Below, piece by piece: positions 38,708 through 48,587 of a stretch of DNA of 64,000 bases. The notes under the pieces were generated by a model. That model was not told where the DNA came from. It ran no database searches and worked only from the letters and a program-made list of their open reading frames with translations. Source of the stretch: Atopobacter sp. AH10 (GTDB taxonomy: Bacteria; Bacillota; Bacilli; Lactobacillales; Aerococcaceae); NCBI RefSeq assembly GCF_003664595.1, contig NZ_QXPZ01000003.1, forward strand, positions 1-64,000. Reading direction: 5' to 3'. Numbering within the stretch: the stretch's first letter is position 1; every line of letters begins with the position of its first letter. A program made the position numbers and the translations under genes.

Positions 38708-41080
38708 TTGCTGACAGATCAACCTTTAGTGAAAGGAGCTGGCGAGCTGAGAAAAGTATGTGATGCAGTATTAGAAAAAACAAATGGACAGTGGTTTTTC
38801 TTTTGGCTAGGACAAGTTTTGCTTTTGGCCTGTTTACAAAAAGGACAGTCCTATGTTTTTATGGTGCTATTACTTATCTGGATGTTTCGCTTACTTTGGA
38901 CTAAGGATAAAGCTTGGTTAGTTTTGGCGAGCCTCCTATTCTTACTAACGAGTTTGAATTATTTTTATCAAGAAAAGACTTATAGCTATTTGAGCCAAGG
39001 CTATCATGATCAGGAAAACATTTGTTTAGATCTTAAGCTAGATCCTCACGACATTTCTGTAAAAGGGAGTAGAGGGTATGGTTTAGCTCATTTTCCTAGG
39101 GGGAAGATTTTTCTTAGTCATCTAGATAAGGATAAAATACAAGAAATGAAAAAAGCTAGTCTTATAAGGGTGAGGGTTAAGGGGGAATGGAAAGGAGTAA
39201 AAGGTCCAGAGAATTTTGATAGCTTTGATGAGCAAAAATTTTATAAAAGCCAAGGCCTTGTTGGAAAACTGAAGGTCAATGAGTTGGAAGTTTTGGGGGA
39301 ACTTTTAGGTCTAGAGGCCATATTAAAAAGTTGGAAATGGAAGATTTATCACTATATTGAACAAGTCCCGGGACCTTTTTTATCTATCTTATTTCAATCA
39401 TTTTTGTTGAATGACAAAAGTCAATTGCCTGAGGATTTTAAAAGGAGTTTTCAGCAATTGGGCTTGATGCCTTTTTTAGCTTTATCGGGTTTTCATGTAG
39501 AGGTCATAGCGCTAGAACTTAGGCGTTTATTTTATCGTTTGGGGATAAGGAGAAAAAGGACAGAGCAAGTAGTTTTAGCCCTTTTACTTTTATATGGTAG
39601 TCTAGTGGGCTGGCCTATTTCTATGGTAAGGGCGGTGGGGATGCATGCTTTAAGCCTCTTGCCAATAAAATCTTTCACTCACTTTGATCGACTAGCCCTT
39701 ATGGGAGGAGTAATATTGCTGGTTAAACCTTTCCAGTTGCACTCCCTCAGCTATATACTGAGCTTTGCTATGACTTTAATACTTATTCTTTTAGAAGAAA
39801 ATCCTCTAAGGCTTGACCCTCATGCTTACTGGAAGACATTAATTCCTCCTTGCTTCTTATCCATCTTAACGCTTTTTCTAACAGGCCAATTTTTCTTTCG
39901 AGTGAACATACTTTTGATGGTATGGTCTGCTTTGTTTGCTGTGGCTTTTAGTTATGCCCTCCTACCTTTATTGATCTTTGCTAGTTTTTATGGTCTTTTA
40001 GATAATAGATTGTGGGGGATTTATAGCATAGTAGATCGCTGGCTTTTAATATTTTTTGATCAAATTAAAAAGATAGCTGACTGGCCTTATGCTTATTGGG
40101 TGATGGGCAAGTTACCTCTTTGTATTGATCTTCTATTTTTAACGGTCATCCTCTTTTTCCTTGTTTATTGGGGGAAAAATAGGGTAAGATTGAGCTCTTT
40201 TATGAGTTTTTTCTGTCTGTCTTTCCTGTTGTTGAATTATAATCATTGGTCTTTGAAAGCTTCTATGATCATGCTTAATGTCCATCAAGGGGATGCTTTT
40301 TTAGCCTATACTCCTGCTAAAAGAAAAACCGTTCTTATTGATACTGGCGGTGTTTTAGCTTATAAAGGAGGGAGTGGGGAGGGAGCTTTAAGCTATGAGG
40401 AATTAAACCGTCGACATGCTAATCGCTACCTCTTGCCTGCCCTTTTTCGTGAGGGGATCAGTCGTTTAGATATTTTAATTCTCACCCATCCAGATGCTGA
40501 TCATATAGGTGGAGCCCTTAGTGTGATGGAGACACTAGCTGTTAGAGAATTATGGATTAGCAAAGGATCAGAAGGCGATCCTAATTATCGGGCTATTTTA
40601 GATAAGGCAAAAGAAAAGGCAGTACTTGTGCGATTGCTATCAAGTGGTCAAGAAGTCAATTTAGCAGGACTTGATATTAAAGTTATTTCTCCGGATCGCT
40701 TCTATCAAGAGAAAAATGAACAATCTATTGTCAGCCGATTCAATTATAAGGGACTAAGGTGTTTGTTAATGGGAGATGCTGGAGTAGAGGTAGAAAATAA
40801 TTTGATTCAAAAAGGTCAAGCTGGAGCAGTGGATATTTTGAAAGTGGGACATCATGGAAGTAATAGCTCTTCCAGTCAAGCTTTTGTAGATGCCATTCAT
40901 CCTAAAGAAGCCTGGATATCAGTTGGTGAAAATAATCGCTACGGTCATCCTAAGCAAGAAGTGCTAGAAGTTTTGAAAAAGGCGAATTGTCGCATACGCC
41001 AAACAGCAAAAGAAGGTGCGGTAAGAATAGATTGGTTTGCTGGAATGGGGCCTATCGTTTCAAATAGTAGAGACCGATAA
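38708..41080 (+). CDS. comEC: DNA internalisation channel ComEC/Rec2
   Basis: A 790-aa polytopic protein translocating single-stranded DNA across the membrane. An N-terminal segment with two membrane helices and an OB-like domain is followed by the competence domain (LMPFLALSGFHVEVIALELRR, in part) and a C-terminal metallo-beta-lactamase domain with LTHPDADHIGG, GDAGVEVENNLI and VGHHGSNSSSSQ. The start is uncertain: TTG 38708 gives the longest frame but has no clear ribosome binding site; GTG 38729 and a CTG at 38747, which lies 8 bases after AAAGGAG, are alternatives. The nuclease-like motif is intact. Confidence 0.92.
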   Translation: MLTDQPLVKGAGELRKVCDAVLEKTNGQWFFFWLGQVLLLACLQKGQSYVFMVLLLIWMFRLLWTKDKAWLVLASLLFLLTSLNYFYQEKTYSYLSQGYHDQENICLDLKLDPHDISVKGSRGYGLAHFPRGKIFLSHLDKDKIQEMKKASLIRVRVKGEWKGVKGPENFDSFDEQKFYKSQGLVGKLKVNELEVLGELLGLEAILKSWKWKIYHYIEQVPGPFLSILFQSFLLNDKSQLPEDFKRSFQQLGLMPFLALSGFHVEVIALELRRLFYRLGIRRKRTEQVVLALLLLYGSLVGWPISMVRAVGMHALSLLPIKSFTHFDRLALMGGVILLVKPFQLHSLSYILSFAMTLILILLEENPLRLDPHAYWKTLIPPCFLSILTLFLTGQFFFRVNILLMVWSALFAVAFSYALLPLLIFASFYGLLDNRLWGIYSIVDRWLLIFFDQIKKIADWPYAYWVMGKLPLCIDLLFLTVILFFLVYWGKNRVRLSSFMSFFCLSFLLLNYNHWSLKASMIMLNVHQGDAFLAYTPAKRKTVLIDTGGVLAYKGGSGEGALSYEELNRRHANRYLLPALFREGISRLDILILTHPDADHIGGALSVMETLAVRELWISKGSEGDPNYRAILDKAKEKAVLVRLLSSGQEVNLAGLDIKVISPDRFYQEKNEQSIVSRFNYKGLRCLLMGDAGVEVENNLIQKGQAGAVDILKVGHHGSNSSSSQAFVDAIHPKEAWISVGENNRYGHPKQEVLEVLKKANCRIRQTAKEGAVRIDWFAGMGPIVSNSRDR

Positions 41081-41159
41081 GAAAAGCTGAAGGCATCCTG
41101 TCTAGCCCTTAAGCTAAAAATTCGATACAATAAGTGAGGTGAGAAGTAGGAGGAATCAA

Positions 41160-42179
41160 ATGAAATATCAAGAAGCCCGCCAACAAATTGCTGGCGATAA
41201 ATTACTACCGGTCTATCTCCTGTTAGGGGAGGAAAGCTATCTGATGGATCTTTTGCTAAAAGCTTTTAAAGAAGAGCTGATGGATGAAGAGGATGCGGCA
41301 TTAAATGTCGCTGTCATGGACTGTAAAGAAGTAAGTATTCAAACAGCTGTTCAAGAAGCGAATAGTATGCCTTTCTTTGGGGACAGAAAAATAGTGTTGG
41401 TGACGGATGCCTATTTTTTAACCTCCAAATTACTTAAAAACGGGCCAGATCATCATCCAGAAGCTTTAATGGATTATCTTAAGGATCCATCGCCTAGCAC
41501 GATCTTTGTTTTAGCCGCACCCTATGCTAAGCTGGATAATCGGAAGAAATTGACGAAAATATTGATGAAGCAGGTCGCTGTAGTGGATTGTTCCCCCTTA
41601 TCTAATCGGGATAGAGAACAATTTGTTTTACGAGAAGCTAAGGAGAGGAATTTGCCTCTAACAGCTAATTTATACGAAAAAATCATTTACCGGGTAGGCC
41701 CAGAATTAGATTTGTTGATGAAAGAATTGGATAAGTTGACTTTAGCTTATCAAGCAGGCTTGCCTTTAACAAAGGAATTGATTGAAGACTTAGTACCGCT
41801 TTCTAAAGAAACGGTTATTTTTGATTTGATTGATGCCCTTAATATAAAAGATTCACATAGAGCCATGGAAATCTATCAAAATTTGATGAGTCAAAATGAA
41901 GATCCGATCGCTATATTAGCTTTATTATTGAGCCAATATAGTCTATTCCTTAAAGTAAAATATATGAAACAAGCAGGTTTGAGGGAATATGATATTGTTG
42001 GTCGCCTATCCGTTCATGAATATAGGATTAAATTGGCCTATCGAGCGGTTGATCGTTTTCAATTAGAACGATTAGAGGAGATTTTCCTCCGCCTACTCCA
42101 AAGTAATTACCTAGCTAAAACCGGACAAAGAGCAGCATCTTCACTTGTGGAATGGCTTATCATTGACCTTTGTCATTAA
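41160..42179 (+). CDS. holA: DNA polymerase III delta subunit (HolA/YqeN)
   Basis: A 339-aa clamp-loader subunit that opens the beta clamp. It has the N-terminal LLGEESYLMDLLLKAFKEEL, EANSMPFFGDRKIVLVTDAYFL, and the C-terminal helical collar region (QNEDPIAILALLLSQYSLFLKVK). A GTG at 41139 is in frame, but the ATG at 41160 has AGGAGG 6 bases upstream and gives MKYQEARQQI. comEC-holA-rpsT order is conserved in Firmicutes. Confidence 0.92.
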   Translation: MKYQEARQQIAGDKLLPVYLLLGEESYLMDLLLKAFKEELMDEEDAALNVAVMDCKEVSIQTAVQEANSMPFFGDRKIVLVTDAYFLTSKLLKNGPDHHPEALMDYLKDPSPSTIFVLAAPYAKLDNRKKLTKILMKQVAVVDCSPLSNRDREQFVLREAKERNLPLTANLYEKIIYRVGPELDLLMKELDKLTLAYQAGLPLTKELIEDLVPLSKETVIFDLIDALNIKDSHRAMEIYQNLMSQNEDPIAILALLLSQYSLFLKVKYMKQAGLREYDIVGRLSVHEYRIKLAYRAVDRFQLERLEEIFLRLLQSNYLAKTGQRAASSLVEWLIIDLCH

Positions 42180-42279
42180 GCTAGGGCAGATTCCTAGAAA
42201 AGTTTGCTTTTTTAAATAGGCTAGAGCGTATAGAGACTCTTTTTTGAACGAGTGTAATGCCGCTAGATATGGATTAAAA

Positions 42280-42335
42280 AATAGACTCCTCTTAATGTAG
42301 AAATTCTAAATGTTCTACATTAAGAGGAGTCTATT
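42280..42335. terminator. Bidirectional terminator between holA and rpsT: 23-bp perfect inverted repeat
   Basis: AATAGACTCCTCTTAATGTA-GAA (42280-42302) is repeated perfectly in inverse at 42313-42335 with loop ATTCTAAATG. It sits between convergent genes and can serve both, although T runs after it are short. Confidence 0.8.
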
Positions 42336-42391
42336 GTAATCAGTAGTTTATAAAAAAGAAAAAGGCCATCTAAAGCAGATGGCTTAAGCTG

Positions 42392-42646
42392 TTATTTAGA
42401 CAATTTAGCAGCTAAACGGCTCTTGTCACGGGCAGCTTTGTTGCTGTGGATCAAACCTTTAGAAGCTGCGCTGTCGATTGCTTTTTGAGCTACTTGGTAC
42501 AATTCTTTAGCATTGTCATCACCAGATGCAATAGCTTCTTCGAAACGTCTGATAGAACGGCGCATAGCAGATTTCTTTGCACTGTTAGCTGAGTTAGCTT
42601 TTTCAGATGTCTTTACTCGTTTGATAGCAGAGTTGATATTTGGCAT
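42392..42646 (-). CDS. rpsT: Ribosomal protein S20
   Basis: An 84-aa basic protein of the small ribosomal subunit. [21 protein letters not shown] and [23 protein letters not shown] are diagnostic of Gram-positive S20. I start at the ATG at 42646, which has GAGGTG 6 bases upstream, rather than the GTG at 42655. Promoter at 42715-42743. Terminator shared with holA. Confidence 0.96.
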   Translation of the reverse strand: MPNINSAIKRVKTSEKANSANSAKKSAMRRSIRRFEEAIASGDDNAKELYQVAQKAIDSAASKGLIHSNKAARDKSRLAAKLSK

Positions 42647-42714
42647 TTTCAGCACCTCACTTTCGCTAGTTCATTAATTCAGCGTATTTATGCAATACAA
42701 TTCGAACGTAAACC

Positions 42715-42743
42715 ATTCTATCGATTATTGACATAAAAATCAA
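42715..42743 (-). promoter_or_regulatory. Promoter of rpsT
   Basis: On the minus strand TTGATT (42743-42738), 17-base spacer, TAGAAT (42720-42715). It predicts a leader of about 60 nt before the S20 start. Confidence 0.75.
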
Positions 42744-43174
42744 GTCTTCCTAGCATTCTTTAGAAAAAAATCTAGCTAAAGCTTGCAAAGACTTGTGGAT
42801 GATGCATAAAAGGAAAAGCTAAAGCTATAAGAAAGTGATCAATAAATAATAAGTATTTGATCTAGTAGCGATAGGAGGAAGATGAGAGCTTTGCTATTGG
42901 GTCACAAAGGAGGAAGATGAGCGATTCACTATTGGCTCACAAGTGAAGATTTTATCCAGTAGCAATAGGAGGAAGAGTAGGAACTAGATCCAAAGGGTAA
43001 AAGGGGATAGCTTAGGAAAAAGACAGCTTTTGAACACGGCCTAGCTTGAAATGAACTTTGCTTATCTTTTATTATGGATACAGGTGCTTGTGGCAATGTA
43101 AGAGCTTGCAAATCATTGTCCAAACGCTTGTGATAAATGGAACAATTTTTAGCGAAAGCTAAAGGAGGAAACAT
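42744..43174 (+). other. Intergenic region before the CitMHS gene, with tandem repeats
   Basis: This gap contains two 35-nt tandem repeats plus a partial third (see next entry), several GCTAAAGCT-type short repeats, and a cre-like CAAACGCTTGTGAT (about 43123-43136) before the CitMHS gene. No clear promoter pair and no ordinary gene were found. Confidence 0.45.
42873..42978 (+). repeat. Tandem 35-nt repeats carrying micro-ORFs
   Basis: Unit 1 (42873-42907) and unit 2 (42908-42942) are contiguous 35-nt copies that share AGGAGGAAGATGAG and CTATTGG-x-TCACAA. A partial third (AGGAGGAAGAGTAG) is at 42965-42978. Each full unit contains a Shine-Dalgarno-like AGGAGG followed by an ATG. These give MRALLLGHKGGR (42882-42920) and MSDSLLAHK (42917-42946), overlapping by ATGA. 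Whether the peptides are made is unknown. Confidence 0.6.
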
Positions 43175-44473
43175 ATGTACTTATCAATTATTGGTTTTGT
43201 GCTGATCATTTCAATGATGGTTGTCTTGATCAAAGAATGGCTAGCGCCGTCAGTAGCCTTTGTGCTATTACCGCTCTTAGCAGCTTTTGTTGCTGGTTTT
43301 GGTGTTAGCGAAATAGGAGATTTTGTCAATAGTGGTCTTAACACCATGTTAGGAACTTCTGTTTTATTCATTTTTTCTATTTCCTACTTCACTTTGATGT
43401 CCGAGCAAGGCTTATTTGAACCGATCATCGATTGGCTTCTAGCTCATTTAGGGAAATCTCTAACCCTAATCTTTATGGCAGTGTCCATTGTTACTTTTGT
43501 CGCTCACTTGGACGGGTCTGGTGCAGCAACTTATTTGATCACTGTGCCAGCTTTTATTCCTATTATGCGTAAGATGAACGTTCGTCCTGAAGCGCTCTTG
43601 GGCGTCATGGCAGCAATGATGGCCACAATGAACGTTGAACCATGGGCAGGGCCTACTTTGCGTGCAGCTTCTGTGGCCAAGATCGAACCGATGAAATTAT
43701 TTTTACACATCTTGCCATCTTTTGGTTTTATGTTGCTGATGGCTTTGGGTATTTCTTACTTCATCAGCCGTTTAGAAGTGATGAACGGGGCTAAAGTTCC
43801 TGAAGGGGGCTTTAAACATGACTCTTCCTCAACGAAAGAAGAAGGGCTGAAAGTTAATAAGTCCCTTTATTTCTTCAATCTTTTCTTGACCATTGGCATG
43901 TTAGCTCTTTTATTGATTGATATTTTGCCAATGCACTTTGTTTTCATGGTAGCTTTCTCTCTTGCTTTAACGGTTAACTATAGATCAGTGAAAGAACAAA
44001 GTAAGAAATTAAAATCTTTTGCTCCAGCAGCCATCAACATGACGATGACCTTATTTGCTGTAGGTGTGTTCATGGGGATTATTTCTGAATCTGGTATGGT
44101 GAAAGAAATGGCTAAGACCCTTGTTGCTATCTTGCCAAGTTTTATTACGCCACATATGCACTGGTTCATGGCTCTTTTCTGTGTACCGCTTTTAATGGTA
44201 TTGGGGACAGATGCCTTTTACTTTGCTTTGCTTCCAATTATTATCGGTGTGGTGAAACCATTTGGAATTACCCCACTTGATGTAGCTTCTGCTTTCTTAT
44301 TAACTGGGACATACGGAACTTTTGTAAGCCCAAGTGTAGCAGCAGTATACGTTGGGTTAGGGTTAGCGGATTCGACTATCGGCAAACATATTAAATATAG
44401 CTTGCGTATTTTATGGCCAGCAAGTATTGTATCTTTGATTATTGCTACGCTTTTAGGTGTAGTCAAATTCTAA
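43175..44473 (+). CDS. CitMHS-family citrate:cation symporter
   Basis: A 432-aa polytopic membrane protein of the CitMHS family (metal-citrate/proton symporters such as B. subtilis CitM). The N-terminal LSIIGFVLIISMMVVLIKEW and AFVAGFG, the conserved VTFVAHLDGSGAATYLITVPAFIPI and the NVEPWAGPTLRAASV segment support this. Substrate (Mg- or Ca-citrate, or another carboxylate) is not readable. AAAGGAGG precedes the ATG by 7 bases. The next gene encodes a secreted rhodanese, with a terminator in between, so they are separate units. Confidence 0.82.
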   Translation: MYLSIIGFVLIISMMVVLIKEWLAPSVAFVLLPLLAAFVAGFGVSEIGDFVNSGLNTMLGTSVLFIFSISYFTLMSEQGLFEPIIDWLLAHLGKSLTLIFMAVSIVTFVAHLDGSGAATYLITVPAFIPIMRKMNVRPEALLGVMAAMMATMNVEPWAGPTLRAASVAKIEPMKLFLHILPSFGFMLLMALGISYFISRLEVMNGAKVPEGGFKHDSSSTKEEGLKVNKSLYFFNLFLTIGMLALLLIDILPMHFVFMVAFSLALTVNYRSVKEQSKKLKSFAPAAINMTMTLFAVGVFMGIISESGMVKEMAKTLVAILPSFITPHMHWFMALFCVPLLMVLGTDAFYFALLPIIIGVVKPFGITPLDVASAFLLTGTYGTFVSPSVAAVYVGLGLADSTIGKHIKYSLRILWPASIVSLIIATLLGVVKF

Positions 44474-44510
44474 AATAACTGCTAATTTCAGCTAAAAATA
44501 AATTTATTCT

Positions 44511-44557
44511 GCCTCCAAAAGTTGGATTAAAGGATTCAACTTTGGGGGCTTTTTTAG
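44511..44557 (+). terminator. Terminator after the CitMHS gene
   Basis: GCCTCCAAAAGTTGGAT pairs with ATTCAACTTTGGGGGC with one bulge and wobble pairs, followed by TTTTTT. Confidence 0.8.
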
Positions 44558-44747
44558 TCATTTAAGCTATTTTTTGGAGCGCTAAATACATTTGTGAAAA
44601 GTGATCTGACTCGATTTTTAAATGTCTTTTGTTTATAATACAGTTTGGTAAAAAATACACAAAGAAGAGATTTGTATCGTGCGAAGATGACTGATTGATG
44701 CCGTTAACGTCCTTATAAATCCCTCTTATACCAAAAGGAGTGGTTTG

Positions 44748-45878
44748 ATGTTAAACAAATGGACTAAACGTATAGCTTTAGCCAGCAGTTTATTACTTTT
44801 ATCCTCTTATGTAGCTGGGAGTTCACAAGTAGAGGCCAAGAGTAAAGTAGAGCAAAAAAGTGAGAATAAAGCAGGGGTGAATGATGAAAAAGACCTCGCT
44901 AAAGAAGGGGAATTGGCTAAATGGGCTCCCAAAGCACCAAGTAAGGAAGTAACACATCTTGTGGGAGATAAGATAGAAGACACTGATTTCTTTGTCAATG
45001 TCTCTTGGTTAAAAGAGCAATTGAAAAAAGATCCTTCAACTGTTGTTTTGGAAGCAGGTTATGGGGACAAGGCCTTCAAAAAGGGGCATATTCCAGGCGC
45101 TATACGTATAGATACGATGGAGGTAGAGAGCGAGGAATCTGACTGGAATCTTTTTGAAGCTTCTAAGCTAGTCAAAGCCTTTTTGAATAAGGGAGTTAAA
45201 AAATCTACTCCATTAGTGGTCTATGCAGAGGATGTCAATGCGGCTTCCCGTATAGCTTTTGCCGCTTATTATTTAGGTGTGGATCAGGTTAAAATTTTAG
45301 ATGGTGGGAAAAAAGCCTGGACGACAGCTGGAGAAAAATTGACGAAGAAAGTTGCTAGAGTGCATAAAGTAGATGACTTTGGAGCTGAAGTGCCTGGACG
45401 GAAAGATGTCTATATTGGCGATTCGGATGCTTTATTAAAGGCTAAAGAAGAGAATAAAGATCTCCTTGTAGCTTCGGTAAGAAGTTGGAAGGAATATACG
45501 GGTAAAACTTCTGGTTATAACTATATTAAGAATGCTGGTGAAATTAAAGGAGCTGTTTATGCAGAAGCTTCTACTACAGCCTATGATTTGAACTATTTCA
45601 CTAATGAAGATGGTTCGCTAAAAGATCCTACGCCAGTCTTTAAAGATTGGGAAAAATGGGGGATTACAGCTGACAAAACTACAGCTTTCTATTGTGGAAC
45701 GGGTTGGCGGAACTGCTCTGTCTTCTTTATTGCCAAACAAAAAGGCTTTGACCATGTCCTAGTTCAAGATGGAGGATGGTATGATTGGGATCTTCACCAT
45801 CAAAAAAATCCTGATAAATACCCGATTCAAAAGGGAGTTTCAAAAGAACTTTTAAAGGAATTATCAGAAGCTAAGTAA
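44748..45878 (+). CDS. Secreted two-domain rhodanese (thiosulfate sulfurtransferase-like)
   Basis: A 376-aa exported protein with a signal peptide (IALASSLLLLSSYVAGSSQVEA, in part). Two rhodanese domains follow: domain 1 (about 85-205, with AGYGDKAFKKGHIPGAIRID and VVYAEDVNAASRIA) has no cysteine in its active loop; domain 2 (about 215-370) has Cys316 in YCGTGWRN. The CGTGWR loop is the one found in E. coli YnjE, a periplasmic sulfurtransferase. No sortase motif seen. The ATG at 44748 has AAAGGAG 7 bases upstream; the TTG at 44745 is rejected. Confidence 0.82.
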   Translation: MLNKWTKRIALASSLLLLSSYVAGSSQVEAKSKVEQKSENKAGVNDEKDLAKEGELAKWAPKAPSKEVTHLVGDKIEDTDFFVNVSWLKEQLKKDPSTVVLEAGYGDKAFKKGHIPGAIRIDTMEVESEESDWNLFEASKLVKAFLNKGVKKSTPLVVYAEDVNAASRIAFAAYYLGVDQVKILDGGKKAWTTAGEKLTKKVARVHKVDDFGAEVPGRKDVYIGDSDALLKAKEENKDLLVASVRSWKEYTGKTSGYNYIKNAGEIKGAVYAEASTTAYDLNYFTNEDGSLKDPTPVFKDWEKWGITADKTTAFYCGTGWRNCSVFFIAKQKGFDHVLVQDGGWYDWDLHHQKNPDKYPIQKGVSKELLKELSEAK

Positions 45879-45908
45879 AGATGCCAAAAGAAGGAGAGGA
45901 GAAAAAGA

Positions 45909-46283
45909 GTGAGGAAAGTATGCATATGGTTCTGCCGACTGGGGGAAATAGGCATTATTTTTCTAGCTTTCCAAGTGGAAGACTTTTATGCCAACCATTT
46001 AAATTTTATGAGATCCGTCTTGTATCTATCTCATCAGCTTGAATTAAAAGCTGGCCCTTATTGCTCCTTTTTGGCCTTGACCTTTTCTCTTTTAGCTATA
46101 GGCTTATTCTTTCGTAAGCGAAATAAAGAGAGTTTATTGTTGCTCTTGACGACTTTGCTTTATCTAGTATGGCTCTTTCTAATGTCTTTTGACCAAGTGA
46201 AAACATATTATCTCTATTTAGGCCTTTTAGTTTGCCTCAACTTTTTTCAAAGTTGCCTTGCTCTCTTAAAGGGGAGACATTAA
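45909..46283 (+). CDS. Hypothetical small membrane protein
   Basis: A 124-aa protein with about four hydrophobic segments (near residues 8-25, 50-67, 75-93 and 100-118) and positive residues between segments 2 and 3 (FRKRNKES). I do not recognise a family. GTG start at 45909 with AAGGAGAGGAG upstream. It follows the rhodanese gene by 30 bases and is likely co-transcribed with it, which may suggest a membrane partner, but this is guilt by association only. Confidence 0.6.
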   Translation: MRKVCIWFCRLGEIGIIFLAFQVEDFYANHLNFMRSVLYLSHQLELKAGPYCSFLALTFSLLAIGLFFRKRNKESLLLLLTTLLYLVWLFLMSFDQVKTYYLYLGLLVCLNFFQSCLALLKGRH

Positions 46284-46336
46284 AAGGATCTTTTGCTGCA
46301 AGGACAAATGACCAATAATTAAGCAAGTCCAAATAA

Positions 46337-46393
46337 GAAAGTGCGTCATATCAAGGTTTGAAAAACTTGATTGACGCACTTTCCTCGTTTTTT
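46337..46393 (+). terminator. Terminator before uvrB
   Basis: GAAAGTGCGTCA (46337-46348) pairs with TGACGCACTTTC (46372-46383); the stem continues inside with TCAAG/CTTGA. CTCGTTTTTT follows. It separates the rhodanese/membrane protein unit from uvrB. Confidence 0.8.
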
Positions 46394-46579
46394 GACTTTT
46401 GCCCCAGTCTCATTTGTCTTACTTTATAAAATAAGTGAAAGTGATAATTCCAAGACTTTGATAAGCTGTTAGGAGACTTGTTTATTTATTCTGGTCTGCT
46501 TGGTATAAAAGAATAGCTTTTCTTCGATATTTGACCTGCTTTGTGGTAATCTAGGGAAGAAAAGAAGGGGGATGATGGG

Positions 46580-48574
46580 ATGGATTTTGAACTCGTTTCC
46601 AAGTATTTACCGCAAGGGGATCAACCCCAAGCGATTGAAACTTTAAGTCAAAATATTCAGAAGGGCGTCAAAGAACAAACCCTTCTAGGAGCAACTGGGA
46701 CAGGTAAAACATTTACTGTGGCAAACGTCATCCAGGCAGTCAATAAGCCGACCCTTGTCTTAGCCCACAACAAAACTTTAGCAGGACAATTATATGGCGA
46801 GTTAAAAGAGTTTTTCCCGAACAATGCTGTAGAGTACTTTGTATCTTATTATGACTACTATCAACCAGAAGCTTATGTGCCAAGTTCAGATACCTATATA
46901 GAAAAAGATGCAGCTGTTAATGATGAGATTGATAAGTTACGCCATAGTGCGACTTCAGCCTTGTTAGAAAGGCGAGATGTTATCGTGGTGGCTTCAGTTT
47001 CTTGTATCTATGGTTTAGTTGACCCGATGGAATATAAGAACCATGTCTTGGCTGTGCGAGAGGGACAAGAGATGACAAGAGAAGAACTCCTCATGCATTT
47101 AGTCGAAATGCAATATTCTCGTAATGATATTGATTTTAGGAGGGGGACTTTTCGGGTTCGAGGCGATGTTGTTGAAATTTTCCTAGCTTCTCATGATGCG
47201 TCATGTTTGCGTTTAGAATTTTTTGGAGATGAGATTGATCGGATTTGTGAAGTGGATGTTTTAACAGGGGAAGTCAAGGATCAGGTGACTTTTGCAGCGA
47301 TTTATCCAGCTACCCACTTTGTAGCCAATGAAGAGGCTATCGAAAGGGCTGTACAAACGATTCGTTTAGAATTAGACCAACAATTGACCTATTTGAGGGA
47401 AAATGGCAAGCTCCTAGAAGCGCAACGTTTGGAACAAAGAACCAACTATGATATTGAAATGCTCCTAGAAATGGGTTATTGCAATGGGATCGAAAATTAT
47501 TCGAGGCACATGGATGGCAGAAAAGAGGGGGAACCTCCTTATACCTTGTTGGACTTTTTCCCGAAAGATTCTTTGTTTGTTATTGATGAATCACATATTA
47601 CTATGTCCCAAATTCGAGGTATGTACAATGGAGATAAGGCGAGAAAGGAACAACTAGTGAAGTATGGTTTTCGATTGCCTAGCGCACTGGATAATAGGCC
47701 TTTACGTTTAGAGGAATTTGAAGAAAGGGTACCACAAATTCTTTATATATCAGCCACTCCAGGTCCATATGAATTAGGGCGAACGAATGGTTATGTGGAA
47801 CAAATTATAAGGCCGACAGGTTTACTCGATCCGGAAATAGAAGTAAGACCAATTAAGGGGCAAATTGATGATTTAATTAGTGAGATTAATCAACGAACTG
47901 AAAAGAATGAAAGAGTATTTGTCACCACCTTAACCAAAAAAATGTCTGAAGATCTAACAGATTACTTACAAGAAGCAGGTATCAAGGTGAAATACTTGCA
48001 TAGTGACATTAAAACCTTGGAAAGAACAGAAATCATTAGGGATTTGCGCTTAGGGGAATTTGATGTCCTTGTGGGGATTAACTTGTTAAGAGAGGGTTTG
48101 GATGTCCCTGAAGTTTCTCTGGTCGTTATTTTAGACGCAGATAAAGAAGGCTTTTTGCGTAGTGAACGTTCTTTAGTTCAAACGATAGGACGCGCTGCTC
48201 GTAATGCTAAGGGTAAGGTGATTATGTATGCTGATAAGATCACCGATTCTATGGCATATGCGATAAAAGAAACGAAACGTCGTAGAGAGATACAAATGGC
48301 TTATAATAAGGAACGTGGGATTACGCCGAAGACTATTGTCAAGGAAATTAGAGATTTGATTACGATTTCTTCTAAAGCGAAGGACAAGGATAAGAAGGAA
48401 GATAATAATCTCTCTCTTGCTGAACAATATAAACAAATGACGCCAAGTCAACGCAGAGAGGGGATTAATCTGCTGGAATTAGATATGCGTCAAGCAGCCA
48501 AACAACTGGACTTTGAAGAAGCTGCCCATATTCGGGATATTATTTTAGAATTACGGTCAACTTACCATATTTAA
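46580..48574 (+). CDS. uvrB: Excinuclease ABC subunit B
   Basis: A 664-aa helicase-like damage-verification subunit of nucleotide excision repair. It has Walker [11 protein letters not shown] (about residues 38-47), the beta-hairpin region [20 protein letters not shown] box [11 protein letters not shown], motifs V-VI ([17 protein letters not shown] and QTIGRAARN) and the C-terminal UVR domain binding UvrC. GGGGGATG precedes its ATG. uvrA, often next to uvrB, is not in this window, and I see no LexA box between 46440 and 46580. Confidence 0.96.
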   Translation: MDFELVSKYLPQGDQPQAIETLSQNIQKGVKEQTLLGATGTGKTFTVANVIQAVNKPTLVLAHNKTLAGQLYGELKEFFPNNAVEYFVSYYDYYQPEAYVPSSDTYIEKDAAVNDEIDKLRHSATSALLERRDVIVVASVSCIYGLVDPMEYKNHVLAVREGQEMTREELLMHLVEMQYSRNDIDFRRGTFRVRGDVVEIFLASHDASCLRLEFFGDEIDRICEVDVLTGEVKDQVTFAAIYPATHFVANEEAIERAVQTIRLELDQQLTYLRENGKLLEAQRLEQRTNYDIEMLLEMGYCNGIENYSRHMDGRKEGEPPYTLLDFFPKDSLFVIDESHITMSQIRGMYNGDKARKEQLVKYGFRLPSALDNRPLRLEEFEERVPQILYISATPGPYELGRTNGYVEQIIRPTGLLDPEIEVRPIKGQIDDLISEINQRTEKNERVFVTTLTKKMSEDLTDYLQEAGIKVKYLHSDIKTLERTEIIRDLRLGEFDVLVGINLLREGLDVPEVSLVVILDADKEGFLRSERSLVQTIGRAARNAKGKVIMYADKITDSMAYAIKETKRRREIQMAYNKERGITPKTIVKEIRDLITISSKAKDKDKKEDNNLSLAEQYKQMTPSQRREGINLLELDMRQAAKQLDFEEAAHIRDIILELRSTYHI

Positions 48575-48587
48575 GGGGATGAAAAAG

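Noticed and set aside
42873-42978. CRISPR-like reading of the 35-nt repeats
   Set aside because: The units are directly adjacent without spacers, number only two and a part, and have no cas genes nearby.
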